NCBI GenBank assembly: GCA_022785125.1
Contig: JALFRA010000013.1
Location: 124,001 to 188,000, forward strand
From: Clostridiales bacterium
Lineage (GTDB): Bacteria; Bacillota; Clostridia; Oscillospirales; Oscillospiraceae
Length of the DNA stretch: 64,000 nucleotides
Direction: 5' to 3'
Positions 48,727 through 55,908 of the stretch are shown piece by piece. The notes below the pieces were generated by a model. It saw only the letters and a program-made list of their open reading frames with translations, ran no database searches and was not told the origin of the DNA. How positions within the stretch are numbered: the stretch's first letter is position 1; every line of letters starts with the position of its first letter. Made by a program: the position numbers and the translations under genes.

Positions 48727-49794
48727 ATGAAAACCCTGGTCATCGAGCGGGACGCACTGAAACATAATATCTCCGTGGTCAAGGAGCGGGCGGGGAGCGC
48801 CGTGATCTACGGCGTGGTCACCGGAGACGGACAGGGGGCCGGTCTGGTGGAGCTGGCAAAGGCCCTGCGGGCCGAGGGCATCGGCCGCTTCGCCGTGTCC
48901 GAGGTGGCGGAGGCCGCCGCCCTGCGGAAGGCGGGCTTTGTGGAGGAGGAGATCCTCATGCTCCGTTGCACCACCGACCGGGAGGAGCTGGAACAGCTGC
49001 TGGACCTGAACGTGATCTGCACTGTGGGCTCCCACGACAGCGGCATGGCCCTCAACGGGGTGGCGGAGGCCCGGTCCACCATTGCCGAGGCCCATATCCA
49101 GATCGACACCGGCATGGGCTTCGGGGGCTTTCTCTCCAGCGAGCCGGAGAAGATTTTGTCCACCTTCCGGGACCTGTCCAGCATCGCTGTGTCCGGGGTG
49201 TGTACCCAGCTGTACACCAAGAGCCGCAAGGGCAAGGCCCTGGCGGCCCAGGTGGAGGAGTTTACCAAAACGGTGGAGGCCATCCACGCCGCCGGATTTG
49301 AGACGGGCACCGTCCACGCCGCCGGGTCCTATGTGCTGATGCACCACCCCGCCGCCCGGCTGGGGGGCGTCCGGGCGGGTACCGTCCTCATGGGCCGGTG
49401 CCGCCGGGCCAGAGGAGACGGCCTGCGCCGGGTGGGCTACGGCGAGGTCAAGGTGGAGGAGACCCGCTGGGTGCCCAAGGGCCACATTGTGGGGGGCAAC
49501 ACCCCCGCGCCCCTGAAGAAGAACACCCGGGTGGCGGTGCTCCCCGTGGGCTATCAGAACGGCTTCGGCATGGGCCGCCCCTGGGCGGGAGGCCTGCTGG
49601 ACGCCATCCGCCGCTGGCTCACCCAGCGGCAGATCACCGTCCGGGTCAACGGCCAGAAGGCCAGAGTTATCGGGGGCATCGGCGCCATCGAGACCATCGT
49701 GGACGTGACCGACCTGAAATGTACCGCCGGAGACAAGGCGGTGTTTGATATCGACCCCATTTTTGCCAAGGGGTTTGTCCGGGAGTACCGGTAA
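48727..49794 (+). CDS. Alanine racemase-like protein lacking the PLP lysine
   Basis: 355 residues with the alanine racemase layout: N-terminal TIM barrel, C-terminal beta domain. The position of the PLP-binding lysine motif (AVVKANAYGHG in Alr) reads YGVVTGDGQGAG, with Thr for Lys. Other barrel landmarks remain: IQIDTGMGFGGF and the C-terminal VAVLPVGYQNGFGMGRP. It probably cannot form the internal aldimine, so racemase activity is doubtful; a regulatory or non-catalytic role is possible. Relatives may exist in Oscillospiraceae. GAAAGGCGGCTGAGCC precedes the ATG. Confidence 0.8.
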   Translation: MKTLVIERDALKHNISVVKERAGSAVIYGVVTGDGQGAGLVELAKALRAEGIGRFAVSEVAEAAALRKAGFVEEEILMLRCTTDREELEQLLDLNVICTVGSHDSGMALNGVAEARSTIAEAHIQIDTGMGFGGFLSSEPEKILSTFRDLSSIAVSGVCTQLYTKSRKGKALAAQVEEFTKTVEAIHAAGFETGTVHAAGSYVLMHHPAARLGGVRAGTVLMGRCRRARGDGLRRVGYGEVKVEETRWVPKGHIVGGNTPAPLKKNTRVAVLPVGYQNGFGMGRPWAGGLLDAIRRWLTQRQITVRVNGQKARVIGGIGAIETIVDVTDLKCTAGDKAVFDIDPIFAKGFVREYR

Positions 49795-49805
49795 GGGGAC
49801 CCGGC

Positions 49806-49863
49806 ACCCCCTCATCCGTCATTTGCTTTGCAAATGCCACCTTCCCCCCTGAGGGGGGAAGGT
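49806..49863. repeat. C/G-run palindromic repeat, copy 6 (half-length)
   Basis: CCCCCTCATCC, a GTCATTTGC/GCAAATGCC hairpin and CCTTCCCCCCTGAGGGGGGAAGG, between the Alr-like gene and dtd. Confidence 0.75.
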
Positions 49864-49892
49864 CTTACCCCAAAAAGAAAGGAATTTAAACT

Positions 49893-50336
49893 ATGCGCGC
49901 AGTTGTGACAAGAGTGAAAAACGCCTCCGTCACCATCGACGGCAAGGTGAACGGCGAGATCGGCCAGGGCTTTCTGGTGCTGCTGGGGGTAGCCCCCGGC
50001 GATACCAAGGCCCAGGCCGTCAAGATGGCCGACAAGGTGTGCGGTCTGCGCATCTTTGAGGACGAGAATGAGAAGATGAACCTGAATCTGGAGGCGGTGG
50101 GGGGGTCCCTGCTGGTGGTGAGCCAGTTCACCCTGTACGCCGACACCAAGTCCCGCCGCCCCGGCTTCTCCGGGGCCGCCAAGCCGGATATCGCCATTCC
50201 CCTGTACGAGAAGTTCATGGCCGAGTGCGCCGGCCGGGGTTTTGAGGTCCAGCACGGCGAATTCGGCGCCGATATGCAGGTTTATTCTCAAAATGACGGT
50301 CCTGTGACCATCCTGCTGGACACCGACCAGATGTAA
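49893..50336 (+). CDS. dtd: D-aminoacyl-tRNA deacylase
   Basis: 147 residues. MRAVVTRVKNASVTIDGKV at the start; the substrate-gating SQFTLYAD and the cross-subunit GP dipeptide in NDGPVTILLD near the end are the DTD signature (family SQFTLY...NxGPxT). It removes D-amino acids and glycine from mischarged tRNAs. AAAGGAATTTAAACT precedes the ATG. The last 24 codons and the stop are duplicated 133 bp downstream. Confidence 0.95.
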   Translation: MRAVVTRVKNASVTIDGKVNGEIGQGFLVLLGVAPGDTKAQAVKMADKVCGLRIFEDENEKMNLNLEAVGGSLLVVSQFTLYADTKSRRPGFSGAAKPDIAIPLYEKFMAECAGRGFEVQHGEFGADMQVYSQNDGPVTILLDTDQM

Positions 50337-50469
50337 GGCTGAATTCGCCCCCGCGCTTTGCGCGTCCGAGCGTTTTGCCACAGGCAAAACCTCGATGCCG
50401 GGCGGATTCACTCCGCCCGAGCAGATCAAAAGATGCGGGGTCCCCGCAGGGCCGTGGCCCTGTGGGGGA
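50337..50469 (+). mobile_element. Hairpin element E5 behind dtd
   Basis: 133 bp between the dtd stop and its duplicated tail. CGCGC/GCGCG hairpin, GTCC, GTTTTGCC-ACA-GGCAAAAC, CCTCGATGCC, GGGCGGA-TTCAC-TCCGCCC, GAGCAGAT, CGGGGTCCCCG, a GGGCC-GT-GGCCC hairpin and TGTGGGGG. The block order equals E3 and E4, with stem bases changed on both sides (GGGCGGA/TCCGCCC against GGGCGAA/TTCGCCC). Confidence 0.82.
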
Positions 50470-50544
50470 TTTGGCGCTGATATGCAGGTTTATTCTCAAA
50501 ATGACGGTCCTGTGACCATCCTGCTGGACACCGATACCATGTAA
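50470..50544 (+). pseudogene. Duplicated 3' end of dtd (75 bp, downstream copy)
   Basis: It encodes FGADMQVYSQNDGPVTILLD then TDTM and TAA. Against dtd, TTC/TTT, GCC/GCT and GAC/GAT are synonymous and one codon changes Gln to Thr (CAG/ACC). The 51 nt in the middle are identical. Confidence 0.9.
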
Positions 50545-50563
50545 AGAAGGGGGCAGACAACCC

Positions 50564-51169
50564 ATGAAAATTCGCGTTTTACAGGTGGGGCCCATCGGCA
50601 CCAACTGCTATCTGCTGGAGGACGAGGACACCCACACCGCCGCCGTGGTGGACCCCGGCGACGAGGCCGACCGCATCCTGGCCCAGGCCAGGGAGGACGG
50701 GGTGGAGATCCAGTCCATCCTGCTGACCCACGCCCACTACGACCACACCACCGGCGTGGCCGGACTGCTCAAGGCCCTGCCCGGCATCCCGGTGTACCTC
50801 CACCCCGCCGACATCGCCCGGCTGGGCACCCCCGTGTTCCCCGCCCTGGGCGCCGACCCCACCCCCTATAACGACGGCGACGTGGTGAAGGTGGGGGGCA
50901 TCGATGTGCAGGTGCTCCACACCCCCGGCCACACTCCCGGCGGAGTGTGCCTGATGGCGGGCGAAGCCCTCTTCACCGGCGACACCCTGTTCCGGGGCTC
51001 CATGGGCCGCACCGACCTGCCCGGCGGCAGCTATGAGGAGATCATGGCCTCCCTGGCCCGGCTGACCAAGCTGCCCGGGGACTTCCACGTCCTCCCTGGC
51101 CACATGGATCTGTCTACCCTGGAGGCCGAGCGGAAGAGCAACTACTATATGCAGCAGGCCATGGGGTAA
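50564..51169 (+). CDS. MBL-fold hydrolase (glyoxalase II-like, YqgX type)
   Basis: 201 residues. Metal-binding THAHYDHTTGVAGL (HxHxDH), HTPGHTPGGVCLM and FTGDTLFRGSMGRTDLPGG, and the last ligand in VLPGHMDLST. This is the short single-domain glyoxalase-II-like family common in Firmicutes, probably a thioester hydrolase. It follows the displaced dtd tail by 19 nt and has AGAAGGGGGCAGACAACCC before the ATG. Confidence 0.9.
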   Translation: MKIRVLQVGPIGTNCYLLEDEDTHTAAVVDPGDEADRILAQAREDGVEIQSILLTHAHYDHTTGVAGLLKALPGIPVYLHPADIARLGTPVFPALGADPTPYNDGDVVKVGGIDVQVLHTPGHTPGGVCLMAGEALFTGDTLFRGSMGRTDLPGGSYEEIMASLARLTKLPGDFHVLPGHMDLSTLEAERKSNYYMQQAMG

Positions 51170-51188
51170 TCTGGGCTGGGACGGTGAC

Positions 51189-51264
51189 CGGAAGGGCCGT
51201 CGAGGACGCCGGCCCCTACCCGTAATCTGTAAAACCTTGTAGGGGGCGGCCTCTGGACGCCCCG
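51189..51264. repeat. REP pair between the MBL hydrolase gene and hemZ
   Basis: Head-to-head REPs (complement 51190-51219, direct 51239-51264), near identical to those at 10498-10564, including GTAGGGGGCGGCCTCTGGAC. Confidence 0.8.
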
Positions 51265-51308
51265 TATCTCCTGTCCTCGCCTATTTCCCTGGAAAGGATT
51301 CTTCCTTC

Positions 51309-52787
51309 ATGAAACTATACTTCAAGGGCCACGATTACAAATATGCCGCTGAGCAAATGTTATTGACCCTCTTCCCTGACCAGCGGCCGGACTACGACGA
51401 CCAGCCCCCCGCTGCCGGAGAGGACCATCTGGTGCTCTCCCTGAGCCGGGGGAAGCTGTGGGCCACCGCCACCGCCAGGCTGACTTACCACGGTCAGTCA
51501 TATGGGGCAAGCCGCCGGTGTAAACTGGAAGAGCTCACCGACGACCTCTCCACCAGCCGGGCCCTCCAGCGGATCTTGAAGCTGGCCTTCTACGACGCCG
51601 GGGTGGCCGCCCGGGGGAACGAGCCCCCCTGGGGAGCCCTTACCGGCGTGCGGCCGGTGAAGATCCCCACCAAGGCCATGCTGGCCGGGGCCACCCCCGC
51701 CCAGGCGGAGCGGGTGCTGAAGGATACCTACCGGGTGTCCTCCCTTCGGCGGCAGCTGGCAATGGACTGCGCTCAGGCCAGTCTGGACGCCCAGCGGAGC
51801 CTGAAACCGGAGGAGGTGTCCCTCTATGTGGGCATCCCCTTCTGCCCCACCCGGTGCGCCTACTGCTCCTTTGTGTCCGCCGACGTGGGCCGGGCCCTCA
51901 AGCTCATCGACCCCTTCCTGGACTGCCTTTCCCGGGAAATCAAGGCCACCGGTGAGATGCTTTCGGGGGCGGGCCTGAAGGTACGCACCGTCTACTTCGG
52001 CGGCGGCACCCCCACCACACTGTCCGCCCCTCAGCTGGACCGGCTCATGGGGGAGATCGCCCACTCCATTGATCTGTCCGCCTGCACCGAGTACACCGTG
52101 GAGGCCGGACGGCCCGACACCATTACCCGGGAAAAGCTGGAGGTATTGGCCCGCCGGGGCTGCGGCCGGGTGTCGGTGAATCCCCAGACCATGCAGGACC
52201 ACGTTCTGGCCGCCATGGGCCGGGCCCACCGGGCTGAGGATATTTTAAAGGCCTATGCCCTGGCTCGTGACAGCGGCATCCCCTGCGTCAACATGGATCT
52301 GATCGCCGGTCTGCCCGCCGACAGCGTGGACGGCTTCCGGTCCACCCTGGACCAGGTGCTGGCCCTGGCGCCGGAGAACATCACCGTCCACACCCTGGCT
52401 ATGAAGAAGGGCTCCCGGCTGATGGAGGAAGGAAGTGCGGTCCCCTCCAATGACGACGTGGCCGCCATGCTGGAGTACGCCTGGTCCGCCCTGCGTGGGG
52501 CGGGGCAGATCCCCTACTACCTCTACCGTCAGAAATATATGTCCGGCTCCTTTGAGAACGTGGGCTGGTGCCTGCCGGGCCATGAGAGCCTCTATAACAT
52601 CTGCATGATGGAGGAGCTGCACACCATCGTCTCCCTGGGAGGCGGCGGGGTGACCAAGCTGGTCAATCCGGCCACCGGGCGTATCGAGCGCTTGGCCAAC
52701 CCCAAGTATCCCAAGGAGTATATTGAGAAGATCGACGCCGTCTGCGCCGGAAAGGAGCGGGTCGCCCGCTTCCAAGGCGCCCTGTAA
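51309..52787 (+). CDS. hemZ: Coproporphyrinogen dehydrogenase HemZ (oxygen-independent, radical SAM)
   Basis: 492 residues. An N-terminal domain of about 165 residues unique to HemZ is followed by the radical-SAM core YVGIPFCPTRCAYCSFVS (CxxxCxxC), TVYFGGGTPTTLSAPQLDRL, RVSVNPQTMQDHVL and the HemN-type end. The family catalyses decarboxylation of coproporphyrinogen III or heme-related chemistry. ATG 51309 is 11 nt behind AAAGGATT. It is followed 11 nt later by the nucleoside kinase gene. Confidence 0.92.
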   Translation: MKLYFKGHDYKYAAEQMLLTLFPDQRPDYDDQPPAAGEDHLVLSLSRGKLWATATARLTYHGQSYGASRRCKLEELTDDLSTSRALQRILKLAFYDAGVAARGNEPPWGALTGVRPVKIPTKAMLAGATPAQAERVLKDTYRVSSLRRQLAMDCAQASLDAQRSLKPEEVSLYVGIPFCPTRCAYCSFVSADVGRALKLIDPFLDCLSREIKATGEMLSGAGLKVRTVYFGGGTPTTLSAPQLDRLMGEIAHSIDLSACTEYTVEAGRPDTITREKLEVLARRGCGRVSVNPQTMQDHVLAAMGRAHRAEDILKAYALARDSGIPCVNMDLIAGLPADSVDGFRSTLDQVLALAPENITVHTLAMKKGSRLMEEGSAVPSNDDVAAMLEYAWSALRGAGQIPYYLYRQKYMSGSFENVGWCLPGHESLYNICMMEELHTIVSLGGGGVTKLVNPATGRIERLANPKYPKEYIEKIDAVCAGKERVARFQGAL

Positions 52788-52798
52788 GGAGGTCCGTT

Positions 52799-53743
52799 AT
52801 GCCCTATCAGCTGCAAGAGATCAACCAGAGCATCCGCACCGACCCCAAGGGATTTCTGGAGGCCTGCGACGCCGCCTATCAGAGCCGCATTGAAGGGGCG
52901 GTGGACCGCATTTTGGAGCGGATGAAGGAGAGCCCCATCGTGCTGCTGTCCGGCCCCTCCGGCTCGGGCAAGACCACCACTGCCCTCAAGCTGGAGCAGG
53001 AGCTGGAGCGCCGGGGTGTGAACACCCACACCATCTCCATGGACAACTACTACAAGACCCTCAACCGCAAGACCGCCCCCCGTACCCCCGAGGGGGACAT
53101 CGACTACGAGTCCCCGGTGCTGCTGGACCTGGATCTGCTGGACGAGACCTTCTCCCGGCTGTCCCGGGGCGAGTGGGTGGTGGTGCCCAAGTACGAGTTT
53201 GCCCGGCAGATGCGCAACGACAGCAGGGGCACCTTCCTGAAGCTGGACAAAAACGAGATCGCCATCTTTGAGGGTATCCACGCCCTCAACGACGATATCT
53301 TCGGCCGCCACCCCGAGGCCACCGGCCTGTACATCTCCGCCCGCTCCAACGTGCTGGAGGGGGAGGAGCTGCGGTTCAAGGGCACCTGGATGCGCATTTC
53401 CCGCCGGGGCGTCCGTGACTATAATTTCCGGGGCACAGACCTTTTAGAGACGCTTTTGATGTGGTATAATGTGCGCCGGGGCGAGAAGAAGTACATCTCC
53501 CCCTTCAAGAACCGGGCCAATATCATCATCGACTCCTCCCTGCCCTACGAGGTGTCGGTGTTTGCCAACTACGCCCATGCGCTGAAAGAGGCGGTGGAGC
53601 AGATCCCCGCCGACAACCCCCGCTATCACGAGTTCCACGATCTGGTGGACGCCTTCCGGTATTTTGAGCCGGTGGACCCGGCCCTGGTCCCCCCCGAGTC
53701 CCTCATCCGGGAGTTCATCGGCGGCGGCAGCTATCACTACTAA
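52799..53743 (+). CDS. Nucleoside kinase (uridine kinase / phosphoribulokinase family)
   Basis: 314 residues. P-loop GPSGSGKTTTALKLEQEL, then HTISMDNYYKTLNR, a Walker-B-like IFEGIHALND and the lid RRGVRDYNFRGTDLLETLLMW followed by YNVRRGEKKYI. It phosphorylates a nucleoside with NTP. It is co-transcribed with hemZ (AAGGAGGTCCGTT ahead of the ATG). A hairpin region follows. Confidence 0.88.
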   Translation: MPYQLQEINQSIRTDPKGFLEACDAAYQSRIEGAVDRILERMKESPIVLLSGPSGSGKTTTALKLEQELERRGVNTHTISMDNYYKTLNRKTAPRTPEGDIDYESPVLLDLDLLDETFSRLSRGEWVVVPKYEFARQMRNDSRGTFLKLDKNEIAIFEGIHALNDDIFGRHPEATGLYISARSNVLEGEELRFKGTWMRISRRGVRDYNFRGTDLLETLLMWYNVRRGEKKYISPFKNRANIIIDSSLPYEVSVFANYAHALKEAVEQIPADNPRYHEFHDLVDAFRYFEPVDPALVPPESLIREFIGGGSYHY

Positions 53744-53746
53744 TAA

Positions 53747-53920
53747 AAGTCCAGGGGGGACTTTGTCCCCCCTGGATACAGCCCCGCCGCGCCGTAAGCG
53801 GCACAGTGGGGCTGATACCCCCCTCACCCGCGCCCACGCGGGTGGTTGCCCGCCAGTGGCGGAGCAAGCAGCAGTGTCCTGCGGCGAAGTGAATTCGCCT
53901 GCGGACTTATTTCTATCCCA
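53747..53920. other. Terminator and chained-hairpin stretch E6 between the nucleoside kinase and mrp genes
   Basis: First a terminator-like hairpin TCCAGGGGGGAC-TTT-GTCCCCCCTGGA (53748-53774). Then CAGCCCC...GGGGCTG (53778-53815), CACCCGC/GCGGGTG, and GTCC-TGC-GGCGAA-GTGAA-TTCGCC-TGC-GGAC (53876-53906). Outer AAAAGTCC and GGACTTATTT pair across the whole stretch. The complement contains GGCGAATTCACTTCGCC, the core of E3-E5. No duplicated gene end was found here. Confidence 0.6.
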
Positions 53921-53957
53921 ATATCCGGTAACAACATAGGAAAGAAGGAAAAATACC

Positions 53958-54779
53958 ATGTCTGAATGTACCCACAACTGTTCCTCCTGCGGCGAGAGCT
54001 GCGGCGAGCGCACCGCCCCCCAGGATCTCCACGTTCCCGCCAACGGCCTGTCCCACATCGGCAAGGTCATCGCCGTGGTCAGCGGCAAGGGGGGCGTGGG
54101 CAAGAGCCTGGTGACCTCCTCCCTGGCGGTAGCCATGCGCCGCATGGGCAAGAAGGTGGCCGTGCTGGACGCCGACATCACCGGCCCCTCCATCCCCGCC
54201 GCCTTTGGCATCCACACCCGGGCCGAGGGCAGTGAGCTGGGCATCTACCCCGCCGAGACCAAGACCGGCATCGGCATTATGAGCCTCAACCTGCTCACCG
54301 AGCATGAGACCGACCCCGTCATCTGGCGCGGCCCCGTCATTGCCGGCACCGTCAAGCAGTTCTGGTCCGACGTGATCTGGGGGGACGTGGACTATATGTT
54401 TGTGGATATGCCTCCCGGAACCGGTGACGTGCCCCTGACCGTGTTCCAGTCCCTGCCCATCGACGGCATCGTGGTGGTCACCTCTCCCCAGGATCTGGTG
54501 AGCATGATCGTCACCAAAGCCGTAAAGATGGCCGAGATGATGCACATTCCCGTGCTGGGCCTGGTGGAGAACTACTCCTACTTCCAGTGCCCCGACTGCG
54601 GCAAGCGCCACGCCATCTTCGGCGAGAGCCACATCGACCAGGTGGCCGCCGGCCTGGGCCTGAAGGTGCTGGCCCGTCTGCCCATGGACCCCGCTGTGGC
54701 CGCCGCCTGCGACGCCGGCAAGATCGAGGATCTGGAGCAGAACTATCTGGCCGACGTGTCCAAGACTCTGGCGGAATAA
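53958..54779 (+). CDS. Mrp/NBP35-family P-loop ATPase (iron-sulfur carrier)
   Basis: 273 residues. A Cys-rich N-terminus (CTHNCSSCGESCGE) leads to VVSGKGGVGKSLVTSSLAVA (deviant Walker A), DADITGPSIPAAFG and VDMPPGTGDVPLTVFQSL. A CPDCGKRH motif near the C-terminus supplies the CxxC that binds a bridging 4Fe-4S cluster. It carries clusters to apo-proteins. GGAAAGAAGGAAAA precedes the ATG. Confidence 0.92.
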   Translation: MSECTHNCSSCGESCGERTAPQDLHVPANGLSHIGKVIAVVSGKGGVGKSLVTSSLAVAMRRMGKKVAVLDADITGPSIPAAFGIHTRAEGSELGIYPAETKTGIGIMSLNLLTEHETDPVIWRGPVIAGTVKQFWSDVIWGDVDYMFVDMPPGTGDVPLTVFQSLPIDGIVVVTSPQDLVSMIVTKAVKMAEMMHIPVLGLVENYSYFQCPDCGKRHAIFGESHIDQVAAGLGLKVLARLPMDPAVAAACDAGKIEDLEQNYLADVSKTLAE

Positions 54780-54901
54780 CCAATATCAGCCTTTACAAAA
54801 CGTTCATATCCGGTTCAAAACGGGTTCACAGGGAGAGGTTAGGATAAGAACCGTGGTTGAGACACACCACTCCTCTCTTTCCTCTCTTTTTCAGATCTTG
54901 G

Positions 54902-54940
54902 AAACACAGGCCCGCAACAGGCGGCGGGCCTGTGTTTCTG
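54902..54940 (+). terminator. Terminator-like hairpin upstream of the amidase gene
   Basis: ACACAGGCCCGC pairs with GCGGGCCTGTGT around an 8-nt loop and is followed by TTC. It lies 120 nt past the mrp stop and 30 nt before the amidase start, so it could be a terminator or an attenuator. Confidence 0.65.
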
Positions 54941-54970
54941 CGTTTCAGCCTCAAAAAGGAGGGACAAGCC

Positions 54971-55582
54971 ATGCCCACCCGTGTGAAAAAACGCCGCCGT
55001 TCCCCTCTGCTGCCCATCATCGCTCTCCTTGTGCTGATTGGGGCGGCCTTCCTGGTCTGGCGGCTGGTATTCTCCGCCCCCCGGCCCTCGGGCAACCTGC
55101 CCGACTGGATCACCGAGGAGCTGCTCCCCATCAACCCCTACTCCCGGCCCGGCGAGGCACTGGAGGAGGTCAACGGCGTGGTGGTCCACTATGTGGGCAA
55201 TCCGGGCACCACGGCGGAGCAGAACAACAGCTACTTTAGAAACCTGGCTACCACCGGGGAGACTTACGCCTCCAGCCACTTCCTCATCGGTCTGGACGGG
55301 GAGATCCTATGCAACGTCCCTCTGGACGAGATCGCCTACTGCACCGGCCCCCGGAATGTGGACACCATCTCCATCGAGTGCTGCCACCCCGACGACACCG
55401 GGGCCTTCACCCAGGCCACCTATGACTCCCTCATCAAGCTGGTGCGCTGGCTCATGGAGGAGTACCACCTGGACACCGACCAGGTCATCCGCCACTACGA
55501 CGTCACCGGCAAGGAATGTCCCCGGTATTTTGTCCAAAACCCGGAGGCGTGGGAACAATTTAAGGCTGACCTGCAAGAATAG
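54971..55582 (+). CDS. Membrane-anchored N-acetylmuramoyl-L-alanine amidase (Amidase_2/PGRP fold)
   Basis: 203 residues. A basic N-terminus and one membrane anchor (PLLPIIALLVLIGAAFLVWRL, 12-33) hold the enzyme on the outer face. The catalytic domain has zinc ligands in VVVHYVGNPGTT (His), IRHYDVTGKECP (His and Cys) and a SSHFLIGLDGEI strand. It cleaves the MurNAc-L-Ala bond of peptidoglycan. AAAGGAGGGACAAGCC precedes the ATG; the frame extends upstream through a hairpin and is not used. Confidence 0.92.
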   Translation: MPTRVKKRRRSPLLPIIALLVLIGAAFLVWRLVFSAPRPSGNLPDWITEELLPINPYSRPGEALEEVNGVVVHYVGNPGTTAEQNNSYFRNLATTGETYASSHFLIGLDGEILCNVPLDEIAYCTGPRNVDTISIECCHPDDTGAFTQATYDSLIKLVRWLMEEYHLDTDQVIRHYDVTGKECPRYFVQNPEAWEQFKADLQE

Positions 55583-55647
55583 TCCGTTTTATTGGACAGC
55601 TGCTCTGGTATCCTGTACCCAACGATACAGGAAAGGAGCGCTGACTC

Positions 55648-55770
55648 ATGGAATTTGAACTTCGCTATGTAAACGGACACATTGAGGTATACGACGCCGC
55701 CGGACGCTTCCGGTTTTCCGCTGACTCCCAGGGGGAGGCGCTGGCAGAACTGGAGGATATGGCTGCATGA
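55648..55770 (+). CDS. Small protein of 40 residues, function unknown
   Basis: ATG behind GAAAGGAGCGCTGACTC, an excellent ribosome-binding site, TGA at 55768. Sequence MEFELRYVNGHIEVYDAAGR then FRFSADSQGEALAELEDMAA: a beta-hairpin-like front and a helical end, acidic. It stands between the amidase and the topoisomerase gene and is followed at once by a terminator. Coding is supported by start signal, length and sound codon use. No family recognised. Confidence 0.6.
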   Translation: MEFELRYVNGHIEVYDAAGRFRFSADSQGEALAELEDMAA

Positions 55771-55774
55771 GCAA

Positions 55775-55812
55775 CAGGGCCGGACCGCAGAACCTGCGGT
55801 CCGGCCTTTCTT
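55775..55812 (+). terminator. Rho-independent terminator after the 40-residue ORF
   Basis: AGGGCCGGACCGCAG-AAC-CTGCGGTCCGGCC followed by TTTCTT. Confidence 0.9.
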
Positions 55813-55840
55813 GACACTTTGGGCGGGAATGGGGTAATAT
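55811..55840 (+). promoter_or_regulatory. Promoter of the topoisomerase B gene
   Basis: TTGACA, 18-nt spacer, TAATAT (or TATAAT three bases later), directly behind the terminator. Confidence 0.75.
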
Positions 55841-55908
55841 AATGCTGTATGCGCACATTTGGCGCCGGCCCGGAAGGGCCGGCAGTTTTACGATATGAGG
55901 AGAGGCCC

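Noticed and set aside
37732-50544. Duplicated gene ends, considered as template and variable repeats of a diversity-generating retroelement
   Set aside because: No reverse transcriptase is nearby, differences are not adenine-specific, and almost all are silent.
53747-53920. E6 as a sixth gene-end-duplicating insertion
   Set aside because: The nucleoside kinase 3' end and its terminator occur only once; only the GGCGAATTCACTTCGCC core is shared.
54857-54970. Upstream extension of the amidase frame
   Set aside because: It crosses a strong hairpin and has no similarity; the ATG at 54971 has an ideal ribosome-binding site followed by the membrane anchor.
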